64,000 nt of DNA. Source: Algoriphagus sp. GTDB taxonomy: Bacteria; Bacteroidota; Bacteroidia; Cytophagales; Cyclobacteriaceae. Below are positions 8,818 to 17,899 of this stretch, in pieces (within the stretch, counting starts at the first letter, position 1; each line of letters starts with the position of its first letter). Position numbers and translations under genes: made by a program. The stretch lies in contig JAQSDM010000005.1 in NCBI GenBank assembly GCA_029945945.1, positions 186,001 to 250,000 of the forward strand, read 5' to 3'. Below the pieces are notes generated by a model. The model did no database searches. It was not told the origin of the DNA and was given only the letters and a program-made list of their open reading frames with translations.

Positions 8818-10248
8818 TCAAAAAGCAGATACTATGTAATATATGAGTCCGGCAATCAGACCACTCACCGGTATGGTCAGTATCCACGCCCAAAGGAGAT
8901 TAATTGTCACTCCCCAGCGTACCGCAGAGAGACGCTTGGTAGCACCTACCCCGATAATCGAACCGGTTATAGTGTGGGTGGTAGATACCGGGATTTTCAG
9001 CATTTCAGTAATAAAGAGGGTCAGTGCCCCGGCAGTCTCGGCGGCTACTCCTTCAAATGGAGTCACTTTTGTGATTTTCGTTCCCATGGTTTTGATGATT
9101 TTCCAACCACCACTCATAGTGCCCAAAGCAATGAAAGAATAACAGGATAGCGGTACCCAGTTTGGCATTTCTTCGAAACTTGAAATTTGATTACCGGCAA
9201 TCAAGGCTACTGTGATAATCCCCATTACTTTTTGGGAATCATTGCCCCCGTGTCCAATACTGAATGCCGCAGAGGAAACCAACTGCATTCGCTTGAACCA
9301 TCGCTCACTCTGTGCATAGTTCAATTGATTGAGGAAAAGGGTAAATAGGGCCATCGAAATGATGATAAAACCGATGATTAACCACTTTACATTTTCTCCA
9401 TAGCTGACATAATTAAGAATTTTGTTTTCGAAGCGAGGCTGAAAAGTAGCCTCAATTTCTTTGGATTCGTCATTTCGGATTATGGAGAAATGAATGGAAT
9501 CCCCGTAACGATGAGTGGCCAGAATTTGGTCCAATTCCAGGGCATCGTTCAGTAAGTCACCATCTACTGAAACCAAAATATCCCCTTTGTTCAATCCCAT
9601 TGCTTTTGCAGGAGTCTTATTGGGGATTTCCTGGAGTTCAATGCCTTTTACAGTCGCTTCAATCTCATTGATGCCCAGAATTTTGGTCATTTTGGTATTG
9701 AAAGATGCATGAACAAAATACACTGTTCCGACAATGATCAGGAGGGAAAAGAGTTTGGGGAAAATACTTTTCTGAAAGGCATTAAGAAACCAAAGCGAAA
9801 TGATGAATGCCATCAACATTCCGAGCAAAGGTGCGAGAATGATAAAACTGGCAATCTTTGCAATCGTTCCACCTTCGATCGCATCAAATCCGGCATGTGC
9901 AATTGCAGCTCCTGCAAATCCCCCAATCAGGGTGTGAGATGAACTGGAAGGAATTCCAAACCACCAGGTGAGCAAGTTCCAGATAATGGCTGCAATTAAT
10001 CCGGCCAAAATTACCTCTAATGTAATATCGGCTTCATGGACTGTTTTGGCAATTGTGTTTGCTACACCGTGATCTTTGAAGATAAAAAATGCTACAAAGT
10101 TGAAAAATGCTGCCCAGGTTACAGCTTGCATAGGAGTGAGGACTTTTGTCGAAACGACGGTGGCAATAGAATTGGCAGCGTCATGAAAACCATTGATGTA
10201 ATCAAAAATGAGTGCAAGGGCTATGATGACTATCAGTAATGTCGTCAT
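8818..10248 (-). CDS. pit: PiT family inorganic phosphate transporter with an inserted PDZ-like domain
   Basis: A 476-aa membrane protein. Both PiT signature repeats are present: GFHDAANSIAT at residues 20-30 and GHGGNDSQKVMGII in the second half. There are helices on both sides of a soluble insert. The insert, about residues 195-272, reads as a PDZ domain: TPAKAMGLNKGDILVSVDGD, then a helix and a beta strand. Standard PiT proteins have no PDZ domain. It should face the periplasm or cytoplasm between two transmembrane bundles and may bind a peptide or partner. The DUF47 gene lies 21 bp upstream in the same operon. Confidence 0.92.
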   Translation of the reverse strand: MTTLLIVIIALALIFDYINGFHDAANSIATVVSTKVLTPMQAVTWAAFFNFVAFFIFKDHGVANTIAKTVHEADITLEVILAGLIAAIIWNLLTWWFGIPSSSSHTLIGGFAGAAIAHAGFDAIEGGTIAKIASFIILAPLLGMLMAFIISLWFLNAFQKSIFPKLFSLLIIVGTVYFVHASFNTKMTKILGINEIEATVKGIELQEIPNKTPAKAMGLNKGDILVSVDGDLLNDALELDQILATHRYGDSIHFSIIRNDESKEIEATFQPRFENKILNYVSYGENVKWLIIGFIIISMALFTLFLNQLNYAQSERWFKRMQLVSSAAFSIGHGGNDSQKVMGIITVALIAGNQISSFEEMPNWVPLSCYSFIALGTMSGGWKIIKTMGTKITKVTPFEGVAAETAGALTLFITEMLKIPVSTTHTITGSIIGVGATKRLSAVRWGVTINLLWAWILTIPVSGLIAGLIYYIVSAF

Positions 10249-10269
10249 GAGATGACTTAAAGGAAAAAA

Positions 10270-10917
10270 TTAAGAGTATTTGATGATTATGGACTCGATG
10301 ACACCTGCTGCATCTTCGCATTTGTCAATCACGAGTTTCATATCCTGATATAAATCTTTTCTTTTGATCAACTCAATGGCGTTGGTTTCATTTAAAAACA
10401 AATCCTTAAGTGCATTATCTAAAATGAGTTCTGCCTCGTGCTCAAAAATATTAACCTTCGCACAAGCATCCGTGATGGATTTGAGGTCTTTCATATTTCT
10501 AAGTCCTTTTATTGCCACGCGAAGCGAACCTGTAGAGCCTAATATCACATCTGAAAATGCCCTCATGGTGTCGTTTACCTCATTTATATCGTAGTTAACG
10601 ATGCTTTTGGCGGATGCCCAAATGAAATCAGCGACATCATCCAGAGAAGTAGCCAAGTAGTGAATGTCTTCCCTGTCGAATGGAGTGATAAAGTTTTGTC
10701 CCAATTCTACAAAAAGCCTATGAGTGGCTTGGTCGTTTTTGTTCTCCAATGCTTCCAGGGTAATCAGCATTTTATCTTTCGTGGTATCGTCTTTTTCGTA
10801 CAACGCATTTCGAAATACCTTACTCATTTCGCAAATGTTATCAGCAACTTCTTCAAAAAGGTTATAGAAAACCCGGTCTTGTGGAGTGAAGAGTTTGACA
10901 AAGGAATTGAAACTCAT
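10270..10917 (-). CDS. DUF47 (PhoU-like) partner of the PiT transporter
   Basis: A 215-aa helical protein of the DUF47/TIGR00153 family, related to PhoU, with FITPFDREDIHYLATSLDDVADFIW as its clearest conserved region. These proteins are nearly always encoded next to PiT transporters and are thought to regulate phosphate uptake, with conserved acidic metal-binding residues. Here it is the first gene of the two-gene minus-strand operon, 21 bp ahead of the transporter. Confidence 0.93.
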   Translation of the reverse strand: MSFNSFVKLFTPQDRVFYNLFEEVADNICEMSKVFRNALYEKDDTTKDKMLITLEALENKNDQATHRLFVELGQNFITPFDREDIHYLATSLDDVADFIWASAKSIVNYDINEVNDTMRAFSDVILGSTGSLRVAIKGLRNMKDLKSITDACAKVNIFEHEAELILDNALKDLFLNETNAIELIKRKDLYQDMKLVIDKCEDAAGVIESIIIKYS

Positions 10918-11123
10918 AAGAATGCTGGTTATGATTTGGTAACTGTTTGGCAGACGGCTGCAAAGGTAAGTTCTTCTGCTTAGTTTGGCGTCCGGTAATA
11001 ACGAATTAACAATTAGATAACACTAAGACAATAAACAGGAGGAGCTTAAGGATACAGTTATGTATTTTTCAGCCTCATCCCGGAACCTCAAGAAATTCCA
11101 ATTTAGCAGGCAAAGAGAATCCA

Positions 11124-11483
11124 TCAAATTCTGTCCAGTATGTGCTTTGTCAATTCGCTTTCCGCATCGCCGGTATTGAGTGTAGATGCAGGTTCAAAAA
11201 GCATAATCGAAACTTCTTCCTCTGCAACTGGCCTATGCTCAACACCTTTTGGTACGATCAGGAATTCATTTTCATTGATCACCACCGTTCGGTCGCGGTA
11301 TTCCATTTTGAAACTGCCTTTAATGACAAAAAACAGTTCGTCTTCGTGGTCATGTTTATGCCAAATAAATTCTCCTTTAAGCTTGGCAAGTTTTACATGC
11401 TGACCATTGAGTTCCCCAACGATTTTCGGACTCCAATGCTCTGAAAAAAGAGAGAGCTTCTGTTCCAGGTTAACTTTTTCCAT
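11124..11483 (-). CDS. Cupin domain protein
   Basis: A 119-aa single-domain cupin. Motif 1 (WHKHDHEDELFFVIKG, near residue 37) carries the His/His/Glu metal ligands. Motif 2 (FLIVPKGVEHRPVA) carries the last His. Such small cupins often act as isomerases, dioxygenases or ligand-binding proteins. There is no signal peptide. The CPBP protease gene lies divergently, 129 bp away. No specific substrate can be assigned. Confidence 0.88.
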   Translation of the reverse strand: MEKVNLEQKLSLFSEHWSPKIVGELNGQHVKLAKLKGEFIWHKHDHEDELFFVIKGSFKMEYRDRTVVINENEFLIVPKGVEHRPVAEEEVSIMLFEPASTLNTGDAESELTKHILDRI

Positions 11484-11612
11484 TTTTCAAATCGGGGTTG
11501 AGCAAGAGTGGCAGGTACGAAAGAGTAATCGGTTGCAATGTAAATTGGGAGATTGGAGATTGAAAAATATTGAAGTATTCTTTTATCTTGAAATACTTTT
11601 CAAATCTATCTT

Positions 11613-12410
11613 GTGCCTCGAAAATCCCGATCATTCTCTTTAATAAGTTACCTGAACTGGCAACGAACACCCGTAGAATCGATCAGATTTAAAGCCCTCG
11701 ATAAAGAGATTCGTTGGTTGATCGGATATTCGATCTTTTATGTTTTTGCAGGCTATCTGATAGGATTAGTGATTCTCCATCATCCTTATCCTATCCTTGG
11801 GGCAACACAATTTGTGCAGGATGTCTGGTATTCGATCGTCTACAAATTTGTACTTCTTCTCCTGATTCCCTTCTTCGTTTTCTTTGTCAGTTGGGGATAT
11901 CGATCCAAAGACTTACTTCTTCGTATTCAGCCAACGCTCAGAAATGTAGGTGCCGGTCTGCTTTTTATTTTGCTTGGATTTTTTCTTAATGCGGGGCATA
12001 TCAGGCCCATTCAGCAGAATTTCTTTCTTTTTGAGGATTCCATACTTCGGCTGGTGACCGGAGTGATGATGCCATTGTTTATTGCGGCCTTGCCGGAGGA
12101 ATTATTTTTCAGGGGTTATCTGCAAACCCGTTTGGAAAAGAAATGGAACCGCTTTTCAGCAATTTTAATCTCAACCTTGCTTTTTACCGCATGGCATTTG
12201 CCAACCAGATATTTATTGTCAGATGGAGTAGAAGGTCAGGCTGGAGATTTGGAAGGAATTCTTCTTAATACAGGACTTCCGGTTTTTATCATCGGGCTTT
12301 TATTTGCAATGCACTGGAGCCGCTATCGGAATATAATTCTGCTGATACTCGTTCACTGGGCGATAGATATTTTACCATCCGTGAGTTCCTATTTTAAAAT
12401 TCAGTTCTGA
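11613..12410 (+). CDS. CPBP family intramembrane metalloprotease
   Basis: A 265-aa membrane protein of the Rce1/CAAX-protease-like CPBP family. It has the EE-x-x-x-R motif (PEELFFRGYL, about residue 163), a following H-L-P-T motif in FTAWHLPTRYL, and a last conserved HWAID. These residues form the active site in the family. Start codon is GTG at 11613; no other Met lies near the N-terminus. Function could be prenyl-protein processing or self-immunity; nothing nearby decides this. Confidence 0.85.
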   Translation: MPRKSRSFSLISYLNWQRTPVESIRFKALDKEIRWLIGYSIFYVFAGYLIGLVILHHPYPILGATQFVQDVWYSIVYKFVLLLLIPFFVFFVSWGYRSKDLLLRIQPTLRNVGAGLLFILLGFFLNAGHIRPIQQNFFLFEDSILRLVTGVMMPLFIAALPEELFFRGYLQTRLEKKWNRFSAILISTLLFTAWHLPTRYLLSDGVEGQAGDLEGILLNTGLPVFIIGLLFAMHWSRYRNIILLILVHWAIDILPSVSSYFKIQF

Positions 12411-12442
12411 TAGAATCTTCTAAACTCAAAAATTGACAGGGG

Positions 12443-13498
12443 TTATTTTAGCACCTGTGACAATACTCTCTTCGCATTTCCTCCGACCAATTTTTGTATT
12501 TCCTCGCCGGAAAGACCCTTCTCGGAAAGCGAATCGGTCCATTTCTCCACATCAAAATAATCAGCAATCACAGGCAGATAGTTAGCATCCATGTCTGTGC
12601 CCAATCCTACATGATCTATCCCAATAGTATCTATTAGCCTCAAGGTGTTATAAGTAAAGTCTTCCATATCCCTTGAAAACCCGGAAGGCCAGGCTCCGAT
12701 AATGCCGCCGGTTTCAGCGATAAGCTCGGCATGTTTGACGCTGATCGCTCTTGCGCTGACAGGCCGAAAAGTTCTTTCCTGCAAAATACTATGGGAAACC
12801 ATGATGGGTGAACCTGTGATTTCAGCGACATCCTGGCAAGTTTTGAAAGTAGCATGTGCCAAATCTATGACCATTCCAAGTTCATTCATCCGCTGGACTA
12901 TTTGCTTTCCATAGGAGGAAAGCCCCGAATTTATAGGATCGGATGTTTGTAAATCTCCGACATCATTTGGAGCATAATGGACGAGTTGGATCGATCGGAC
13001 TCCATCATCATAAGCCAAATTGATGCGGTCGAGATTCCCTTCAATAAAATCAGCACCTTCACAGGATAAAAACAGTTTCACATTTCCGACTGTTTTCAGC
13101 TCCTCCGGAGAGGTAGAGAGCTTAGCTTCAGAATCGGCAATCAATTCCTTGAGAATAGAAAGTTGGCGCTTGTATTCTCCCCATGCTTCTCCTTCATTAA
13201 ATTTTCTGGAGGTTATTTTTCCACCCTCATTGATTTTCAAAACCGGGAGATCCGAAACAATACTTAAAAATGCTCCCTGAACTTTCGTTGAATTCATGGA
13301 ATCAATGGATTTCCGAAAAGCTTCGTCTCCGGTATAAGTTTCTGTCCCCTTTCGGAAAAATGCAGCCGGATGACAATGAAGGTCAAATAATCCGTCGACT
13401 GAAATCGGTCTTTTTGAACTTGCAAAACCTAAATCAGGGATAAATGCCACTCCCGCCAACGATCCCATTAACTTCAAAAATTCCTTTCGATTGATCAT
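12443..13498 (-). CDS. Membrane dipeptidase (peptidase M19), exported
   Basis: About 351 aa from the ATG at 13498, chosen because MINRKEFLKLMGSLAGVAF forms a signal sequence; a start 48 bp upstream would put it inside the protein. The fold is the M19 renal dipeptidase-like TIM barrel: DLHCHPA near the start supplies the first His pair, CEGADFIEG supplies a bridging Glu, then VIDLAHA and VSHS supply further ligands, and DHVGLGTDMD is near the C-terminus. It would hydrolyse dipeptides in the periplasm. It is convergent with the CPBP gene. Confidence 0.9.
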   Translation of the reverse strand: MINRKEFLKLMGSLAGVAFIPDLGFASSKRPISVDGLFDLHCHPAAFFRKGTETYTGDEAFRKSIDSMNSTKVQGAFLSIVSDLPVLKINEGGKITSRKFNEGEAWGEYKRQLSILKELIADSEAKLSTSPEELKTVGNVKLFLSCEGADFIEGNLDRINLAYDDGVRSIQLVHYAPNDVGDLQTSDPINSGLSSYGKQIVQRMNELGMVIDLAHATFKTCQDVAEITGSPIMVSHSILQERTFRPVSARAISVKHAELIAETGGIIGAWPSGFSRDMEDFTYNTLRLIDTIGIDHVGLGTDMDANYLPVIADYFDVEKWTDSLSEKGLSGEEIQKLVGGNAKRVLSQVLK

Positions 13499-13599
13499 TG
13501 TGTAAATGGTTGTTGTGGAATGGGTGTTGATTTCTGGAAGTAACAAAGCACCGATTTCTAAGTGTCAGAAATTTCCAGAGCTAAACTCTCCGGAGTATT

Positions 13600-14448
13600 T
13601 TACCTGTCGGTTGTGGCTATTTCTTTATTATTTCTGCTCCATTCGCTCCAGGAACCCACATAGAGTTTAGGGATTTCCAGTCCTGCTTGGGCGATTGCCA
13701 ACAAGGTATGACAAGCCGATACTCCTGAGCCACAATGTACGATCACGTTTCCGGCAGGGAATTTCTCAAGGGTTTCCTGATATTTTCCCTTCAATTGATC
13801 GGGGGAAAGGAACAGCCCATTCTCATCCATATTTGTGGTTAAGGGGATATTGATTGCTCCCGGAATATGACCTGCAATCAAATCAATTGGCTCTTTTTCT
13901 CCTCTGAAACGCTCCGAATCCCGGACATCGATTACGAGATGATTTTCGTCCCGAGAGATTTCTTCCACTTCATTCATATCTGCCAAAGGGAGTAGCCACC
14001 TTTCTGCAAGATAGTTTCCTGATTTTTTAGGAATTTCTATGTCAGAATTTATTGGGAAGCCAACTTTTTCTGCTGCTTGAAAACCACCGTCCAGCACCTG
14101 CACTTTTTCGTGTCCCACGGATTTGAGCATCCACCAAAAACGGGCAGCTGCATTCGAGCCATTTTTTTCATCATAGACTACCACATGGCTGTTTCTGTTA
14201 ATGCCAAGTTTTGCCAGTGTTTCAGAAAAGTCCTTGATGTCAGGTAATGGGTGTCTGCCGCCCTTTGCCAAATCCTCCTTGATGTCCGCCAGTTCTGTGT
14301 TGACATCGACAAATAATGCACTGTCCAAATGTCGCTTTTCATAGGAAATCCTGGGGATATTGCTCGCATCCACCAGTACCAGGGTTTCATTATTGTAAAT
14401 TTTCAATAAATCACTTGCTCTGATAAGGGGTGAAAAAGTATCTGCCAT
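13600..14448 (-). CDS. sseA: Thiosulfate/3-mercaptopyruvate sulfurtransferase
   Basis: A 282-aa protein with two rhodanese domains. The second carries the active-site loop HCGSGVSACHTLL (Cys near residue 238), which matches the CG[ST]GVT type of 3-mercaptopyruvate sulfurtransferases. The first has the inactive-domain features YEKRHLDSALFVDV and NGSNAAARFWWMLK. It transfers sulfur from mercaptopyruvate or thiosulfate to a thiol or cyanide acceptor. No signal peptide, so cytoplasmic. The distinction between the two donor types is inferred from the loop. Confidence 0.9.
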   Translation of the reverse strand: MADTFSPLIRASDLLKIYNNETLVLVDASNIPRISYEKRHLDSALFVDVNTELADIKEDLAKGGRHPLPDIKDFSETLAKLGINRNSHVVVYDEKNGSNAAARFWWMLKSVGHEKVQVLDGGFQAAEKVGFPINSDIEIPKKSGNYLAERWLLPLADMNEVEEISRDENHLVIDVRDSERFRGEKEPIDLIAGHIPGAINIPLTTNMDENGLFLSPDQLKGKYQETLEKFPAGNVIVHCGSGVSACHTLLAIAQAGLEIPKLYVGSWSEWSRNNKEIATTDR

Positions 14449-14540
14449 GGTAGTTGTTAATTTTTAATGGGTGAAAGAGATTTCTTCTGATGTTGTGGTT
14501 CGAAGTAATTTCAGATCGATTATCATTCAGTTTTGAAAAT

Positions 14541-14575
14541 TAAAAAGGGTGTAGCTATTCACTACACCCGATTAT
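14541..14575 (-). terminator. Rho-independent terminator (minus strand)
   Basis: A GGGTGTAG/CTACACCC stem with a 7-nt loop. Read on the minus strand it is followed by TTTTTAATTTT. It lies 19 bp after the secreted TIM barrel gene. Confidence 0.85.
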
Positions 14576-14587
14576 CAATTTAATTGA

Positions 14588-15424
14588 TCATTTCTCCAGA
14601 TTCTTTTTGATGAAAGCCACACTCTGCGGGATCTGCTCCACAGATCTTGAGCTTTCGTCTTCTATTACCAGATATTTGGTTCCTTGCTTTTTGGCTAGTT
14701 TGATCAAGCCAGCGATGTCAATATCGCCAGATCCAAGGACTACGTTGGTTTCCACGTCACCATGACCATCTTTCGAACCCGGAGTTCCGATTTTGCGGTC
14801 TTTCAGGTGAAGTTGGGGAAATTTACCCTTGTACTTTTTCATCATTTTTACTGGATCGCCTCCTCCCATCGCTACCCAGAAAACATCCATGTTGAAGGCA
14901 AAGTGCTTGGCATTTTTCAACATGTAATCCATTACGACTCCTTTGCCATCCGGAGCAAACTCGTATCCATGTGGGTGATACGTGAATGTGATGCCTTCTT
15001 TCTTCATTTGCTCACCTACAGAATTGAAAAGTGCTGTAGCAACTTTGATTTCGTCGAGGGAGATTGGTCCATCAGTATGAGGAATCCAATAGCATGTCGC
15101 GTATTTCGCTCCATATTTTTTGGCTTCATCGATAATCGGCTGGATGGTTTTGGTCAGTTGGTTGTAGTCAGCGCTTACACCGACTACTTTTAGGTTGTTG
15201 TCAGCAAGGAGTTTGGCATATTCAGTGTCTGACATTCCATAGGTACCACCGCCCTCGAGTGCTGATATCCCCCAATCAGAGATCATTTGATGATATTTAA
15301 CCGGGTCCACTTTCATTTCATTTCTCAATGAGTAGAGTTGCAAGGCGATTTCTTGCGCTTGAGTCAGTCCTACAGGCAGCGAAAATGCAAGTGAGAACAG
15401 GAAGAGATAAAATCTTTTTTTCAT
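14588..15424 (-). CDS. Secreted sugar phosphate isomerase/epimerase-like TIM barrel
   Basis: A 278-aa protein with a Sec signal peptide (MKKRFYLFLFSLAFSLPVG, cleavage near TQAQ). The mature barrel begins IALQLYSLRNEM and has FTYHPHGYEF, FNMDVFWV, LHLKDR and VIEDESS. These match the xylose isomerase-like superfamily with metal-binding Glu/Asp/His positions. Exported members are common in Bacteroidota and Planctomycetota and are thought to act on sugars in the periplasm. It sits alone between a sulfurtransferase and a divergent beta-propeller gene. Confidence 0.9.
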   Translation of the reverse strand: MKKRFYLFLFSLAFSLPVGLTQAQEIALQLYSLRNEMKVDPVKYHQMISDWGISALEGGGTYGMSDTEYAKLLADNNLKVVGVSADYNQLTKTIQPIIDEAKKYGAKYATCYWIPHTDGPISLDEIKVATALFNSVGEQMKKEGITFTYHPHGYEFAPDGKGVVMDYMLKNAKHFAFNMDVFWVAMGGGDPVKMMKKYKGKFPQLHLKDRKIGTPGSKDGHGDVETNVVLGSGDIDIAGLIKLAKKQGTKYLVIEDESSRSVEQIPQSVAFIKKNLEK

Positions 15425-15733
15425 GAGGATCTATTTTAGGTTCAACCTAAACTAATGAAAATTGCGGGTTTTTGGTAATTGCTGAGCATGATGATTTGTG
15501 AGCTTCCAGGCTTGTATACAAAACATTGCAGAAAGTATCATTTTGAATTAAGTAGCCTGGAAAATGAGGGGATTTTCATGTGAGCGCCTGATAGTGGAAT
15601 AAGGCCGTTTTTTTTTTTTTCAAATCTTTAAATTTTCTAATCATCTGATTATTCTCATTTTTTGGCTCCCGCCCGATAGTACAGGGAAGTATTTAAATTC
15701 AATTTTACTACATTGAAATCTCAGCCCTTTATT
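15425..15733. other. 309-bp divergent intergenic region with a T13 tract
   Basis: No gene seen. It separates two divergent secreted-protein genes and so must hold both promoters. A run of 13 T at 15608-15620 is the most marked feature. No confident promoter match was found. Confidence 0.5.
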
Positions 15734-16774
15734 ATGAACTCAAGAAGAAAATTTATCCAAAACTCCTCCTTTTTAGGATTAGCTATGAGTCTAAATCCTA
15801 GCCTATCCCTCTTAGCGGCCCAGGATACAATCCTAGGACATGGTGATTTCAAATACAAAATCGATCCAACGTGGGGGAATCTTGATCCAGCTAAAGTTCC
15901 GGTGGTGAACTGTCACGAAATGGTTATGGATCGAAAAGGACGAATGATTCTGCTTACTGACGAGGCTAAGAACAACGTGATCATTTACGATCAATCTGGA
16001 AAACTTTTGACAACCTGGACCTTGGGACTGAAATCCGCACACGGACTTTCTCTGGTAGATGAAGGAGATGCTGAGTATCTCTGGATCGTGGATAATGGAG
16101 GGAAAATCGTAAAAACCACACTTGATGGAGTTATCGTTGCCGAGATTATGCCTCCTTTGACGGAAGGAATCTACACTGAAAAAATGCGCTATACACCTAC
16201 CGAAACAGCAGTTGGGCCAAATGGTGACTTATATGTTGCCGATGGTTATGGATCGCAGTTTTTCTTACAATACGATAAGAATGGAAAATTTATCCGGAAA
16301 TTCGGAGGTGATGGACATGGCGATGCACAATTCAAAACTGCGCATGGAATTGCCGTTGATCAGCGTGGAGGAAAGGCTCCAACTTTACTTTGCACCTCAA
16401 GAGGTCACAATTCCTTCAAGCGATTTACAATGGATGGGAATTATATAGAGACGATTTTTCTTCCGGGAGCATTTGTTTGCCGACCGGTCATTCACGGAGA
16501 TAATCTTTACGCAGGAGTATGCTGGTCACGCTTGAAATATCTTGAGCAAATGGAAAATTCCGGCTTTGTGACCATTCTGGACAAAGACAATAAAGTCGTT
16601 TCAAACCCAGGGGGTACTGCGCCTGAATATCGAAATGGAGAATTGCAATTGATGGTGCAGTCCTCGCCGGTATTTAAACATTGCCATGATGTCTGCATTG
16701 ATCAGGATGAAAACATTTATGTCTGCCAGTGGAATGCAAATAAGACCTATCCGATTAAGCTGACGAGAGTTTAA
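15734..16774 (+). CDS. Exported NHL-repeat beta-propeller protein
   Basis: About 346 aa from the ATG at 15734. The N-terminus MNSRRKFIQNSSFLGLAMSL resembles a Tat-type or Sec signal with twin Arg. The mature protein shows repeated NHL-type blades (GPNGDLYVADGYG, FKTAHGIAVDQRGG, CHDVCIDQDENIYVCQW). Its layout resembles the propeller of peptidyl-alpha-hydroxyglycine amidating lyase, but no catalytic role is proven. Such proteins are frequent near sugar-catabolic genes of Bacteroidota. Single gene on the plus strand. Confidence 0.85.
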   Translation: MNSRRKFIQNSSFLGLAMSLNPSLSLLAAQDTILGHGDFKYKIDPTWGNLDPAKVPVVNCHEMVMDRKGRMILLTDEAKNNVIIYDQSGKLLTTWTLGLKSAHGLSLVDEGDAEYLWIVDNGGKIVKTTLDGVIVAEIMPPLTEGIYTEKMRYTPTETAVGPNGDLYVADGYGSQFFLQYDKNGKFIRKFGGDGHGDAQFKTAHGIAVDQRGGKAPTLLCTSRGHNSFKRFTMDGNYIETIFLPGAFVCRPVIHGDNLYAGVCWSRLKYLEQMENSGFVTILDKDNKVVSNPGGTAPEYRNGELQLMVQSSPVFKHCHDVCIDQDENIYVCQWNANKTYPIKLTRV

Positions 16775-16949
16775 AAATTAGATTTAAGACATAAGATTTA
16801 AGAACCAAGACCTTAGATTCAAGAGGCATGATTCAGAAAAGAAATACCTTGATAATATTGTTGAAACCTGAATTGCTTCGTAAACTGAATTAGATCTTGA
16901 TTTTCAGCTTTAAAAATATTCAATTTTCCATCCTTTAAATTCTTTGACC

Positions 16950-17330
16950 ATGAAATCTGTAACTGTAGGCTGGTTTGAGATCCCTGTCCAGAATATGGAT
17001 CGGGCGATCACTTTTTACGAAAAAGTATTCGATTGCAAATTGGATAAACATGAAATGGGAGATTTGGTGATGGCCTGGTTTCCCTGGGATCAGGAAAAAC
17101 TTGGTGCCGGAGGAAGCCTGGTGGAGCACAAGGATTTTTACAAAACCTCGGATTTTGCAGGACCTCTGATTTACTTTTCTTCCGAAAATTGCGAAATCGA
17201 ATTGAGCAGAATAGTGGAGGCAGGAGGATCCGTCCAGATTCCTAAAAAAATGATTGCTCCGGATATTGGATTTATGGGAGTTTTCCTAGATTCTGAAGGA
17301 AACAGAATTGCGATCCACTCGCTAGCCTGA
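16950..17330 (+). CDS. VOC family (glyoxalase-like) protein
   Basis: A 126-aa protein with the paired beta-alpha-beta-beta-beta modules of the vicinal oxygen chelate superfamily: VGWFEIPVQNMDRAITFYEKVF at the start and GFMGVFLDSEGNRIAIHS at the end. The ATG at 16950 is preferred over a TTG 6 bp earlier. The family includes glyoxalases, dioxygenases and resistance proteins; a single-domain member of this size often acts as a dimer. It is convergent with lutC, whose stop is 8 bp away. Confidence 0.88.
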   Translation: MKSVTVGWFEIPVQNMDRAITFYEKVFDCKLDKHEMGDLVMAWFPWDQEKLGAGGSLVEHKDFYKTSDFAGPLIYFSSENCEIELSRIVEAGGSVQIPKKMIAPDIGFMGVFLDSEGNRIAIHSLA

Positions 17331-17338
17331 AATCAGCC

Positions 17339-17899
17339 TCAGGTTAATATCAAGAGCAAGCTCTTTGCTCCGTGGGCGCCGATCACAAGGGATTGCTCAA
17401 TATCTGCTGTTTTGGATGGTCCTGCGATGAAAAGTCCAAAACCGGATTCTGTCATTCCAACTTTTTGATAAGCTTGGTGCATGTTGCCAACCAGTTGTTT
17501 TCGGTCCAGAAGAATCGCAAGATGCTCCGCTATGAATGGAACTGCTCTCAGCCCCAGATCTACGTCTTCCAGCCAGATGGCTCCGTTTTCCGCTACACCA
17601 AATTGGCCTCGGATAATAGCAAGATCCAAGTCTGCAAAATCATGCGGATCGGCTGGTAATTCCTGGTTGGAAAAAGATTTAAATTCTGGGAGGGCGGAGA
17701 AAACCTTCGGAAATGTGCCGGAATGAATTTTTCCTTCCAATTCCTGAATAGTCCAAACCTCTCCTTTATTTGAAAGAATCGAGTAAATAAACGATTCTTC
17801 CAGATTTGGAGAAACCGCAAAAACAGGAGTTTCAGGAAGCGGTTTTTCCTCCAGTTTCAGGCTTTTTATTTTACCGAGAATCTCTGATCTGCTGCTCAT
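17339..17899 (-). CDS. lutC: Lactate utilisation protein C (LUD domain)
   Basis: A 186-aa protein of the LUD/LutC (YkgG) family, last gene of the minus-strand rhamnose/lactate operon. The conserved parts are EVWTIQELEGK, ADLAIIRGQFGVAENGAIWLED, ALVPFIAEHL-like RAVPFIAEHLAILL and SGFGLFIAGPSKTADIEQSLVIGAHG. In the LutABC complex it helps oxidise L-lactate to pyruvate. Its start overlaps the lutB stop by 4 bp, so translation is coupled. Here the lactate would come from rhamnose breakdown. Confidence 0.93.
   Translation of the reverse strand: MSSRSEILGKIKSLKLEEKPLPETPVFAVSPNLEESFIYSILSNKGEVWTIQELEGKIHSGTFPKVFSALPEFKSFSNQELPADPHDFADLDLAIIRGQFGVAENGAIWLEDVDLGLRAVPFIAEHLAILLDRKQLVGNMHQAYQKVGMTESGFGLFIAGPSKTADIEQSLVIGAHGAKSLLLILT

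Noticed and set aside
9515..9712. Plus-strand frame within the phosphate transporter gene
   Set aside because: Antisense shadow of the PDZ-like part of a well-supported gene; no separate support.
15608..15620. Poly-T tract as a terminator
   Set aside because: No stem precedes it and it lies between divergent genes; it is more likely promoter spacer or slippage-prone filler.
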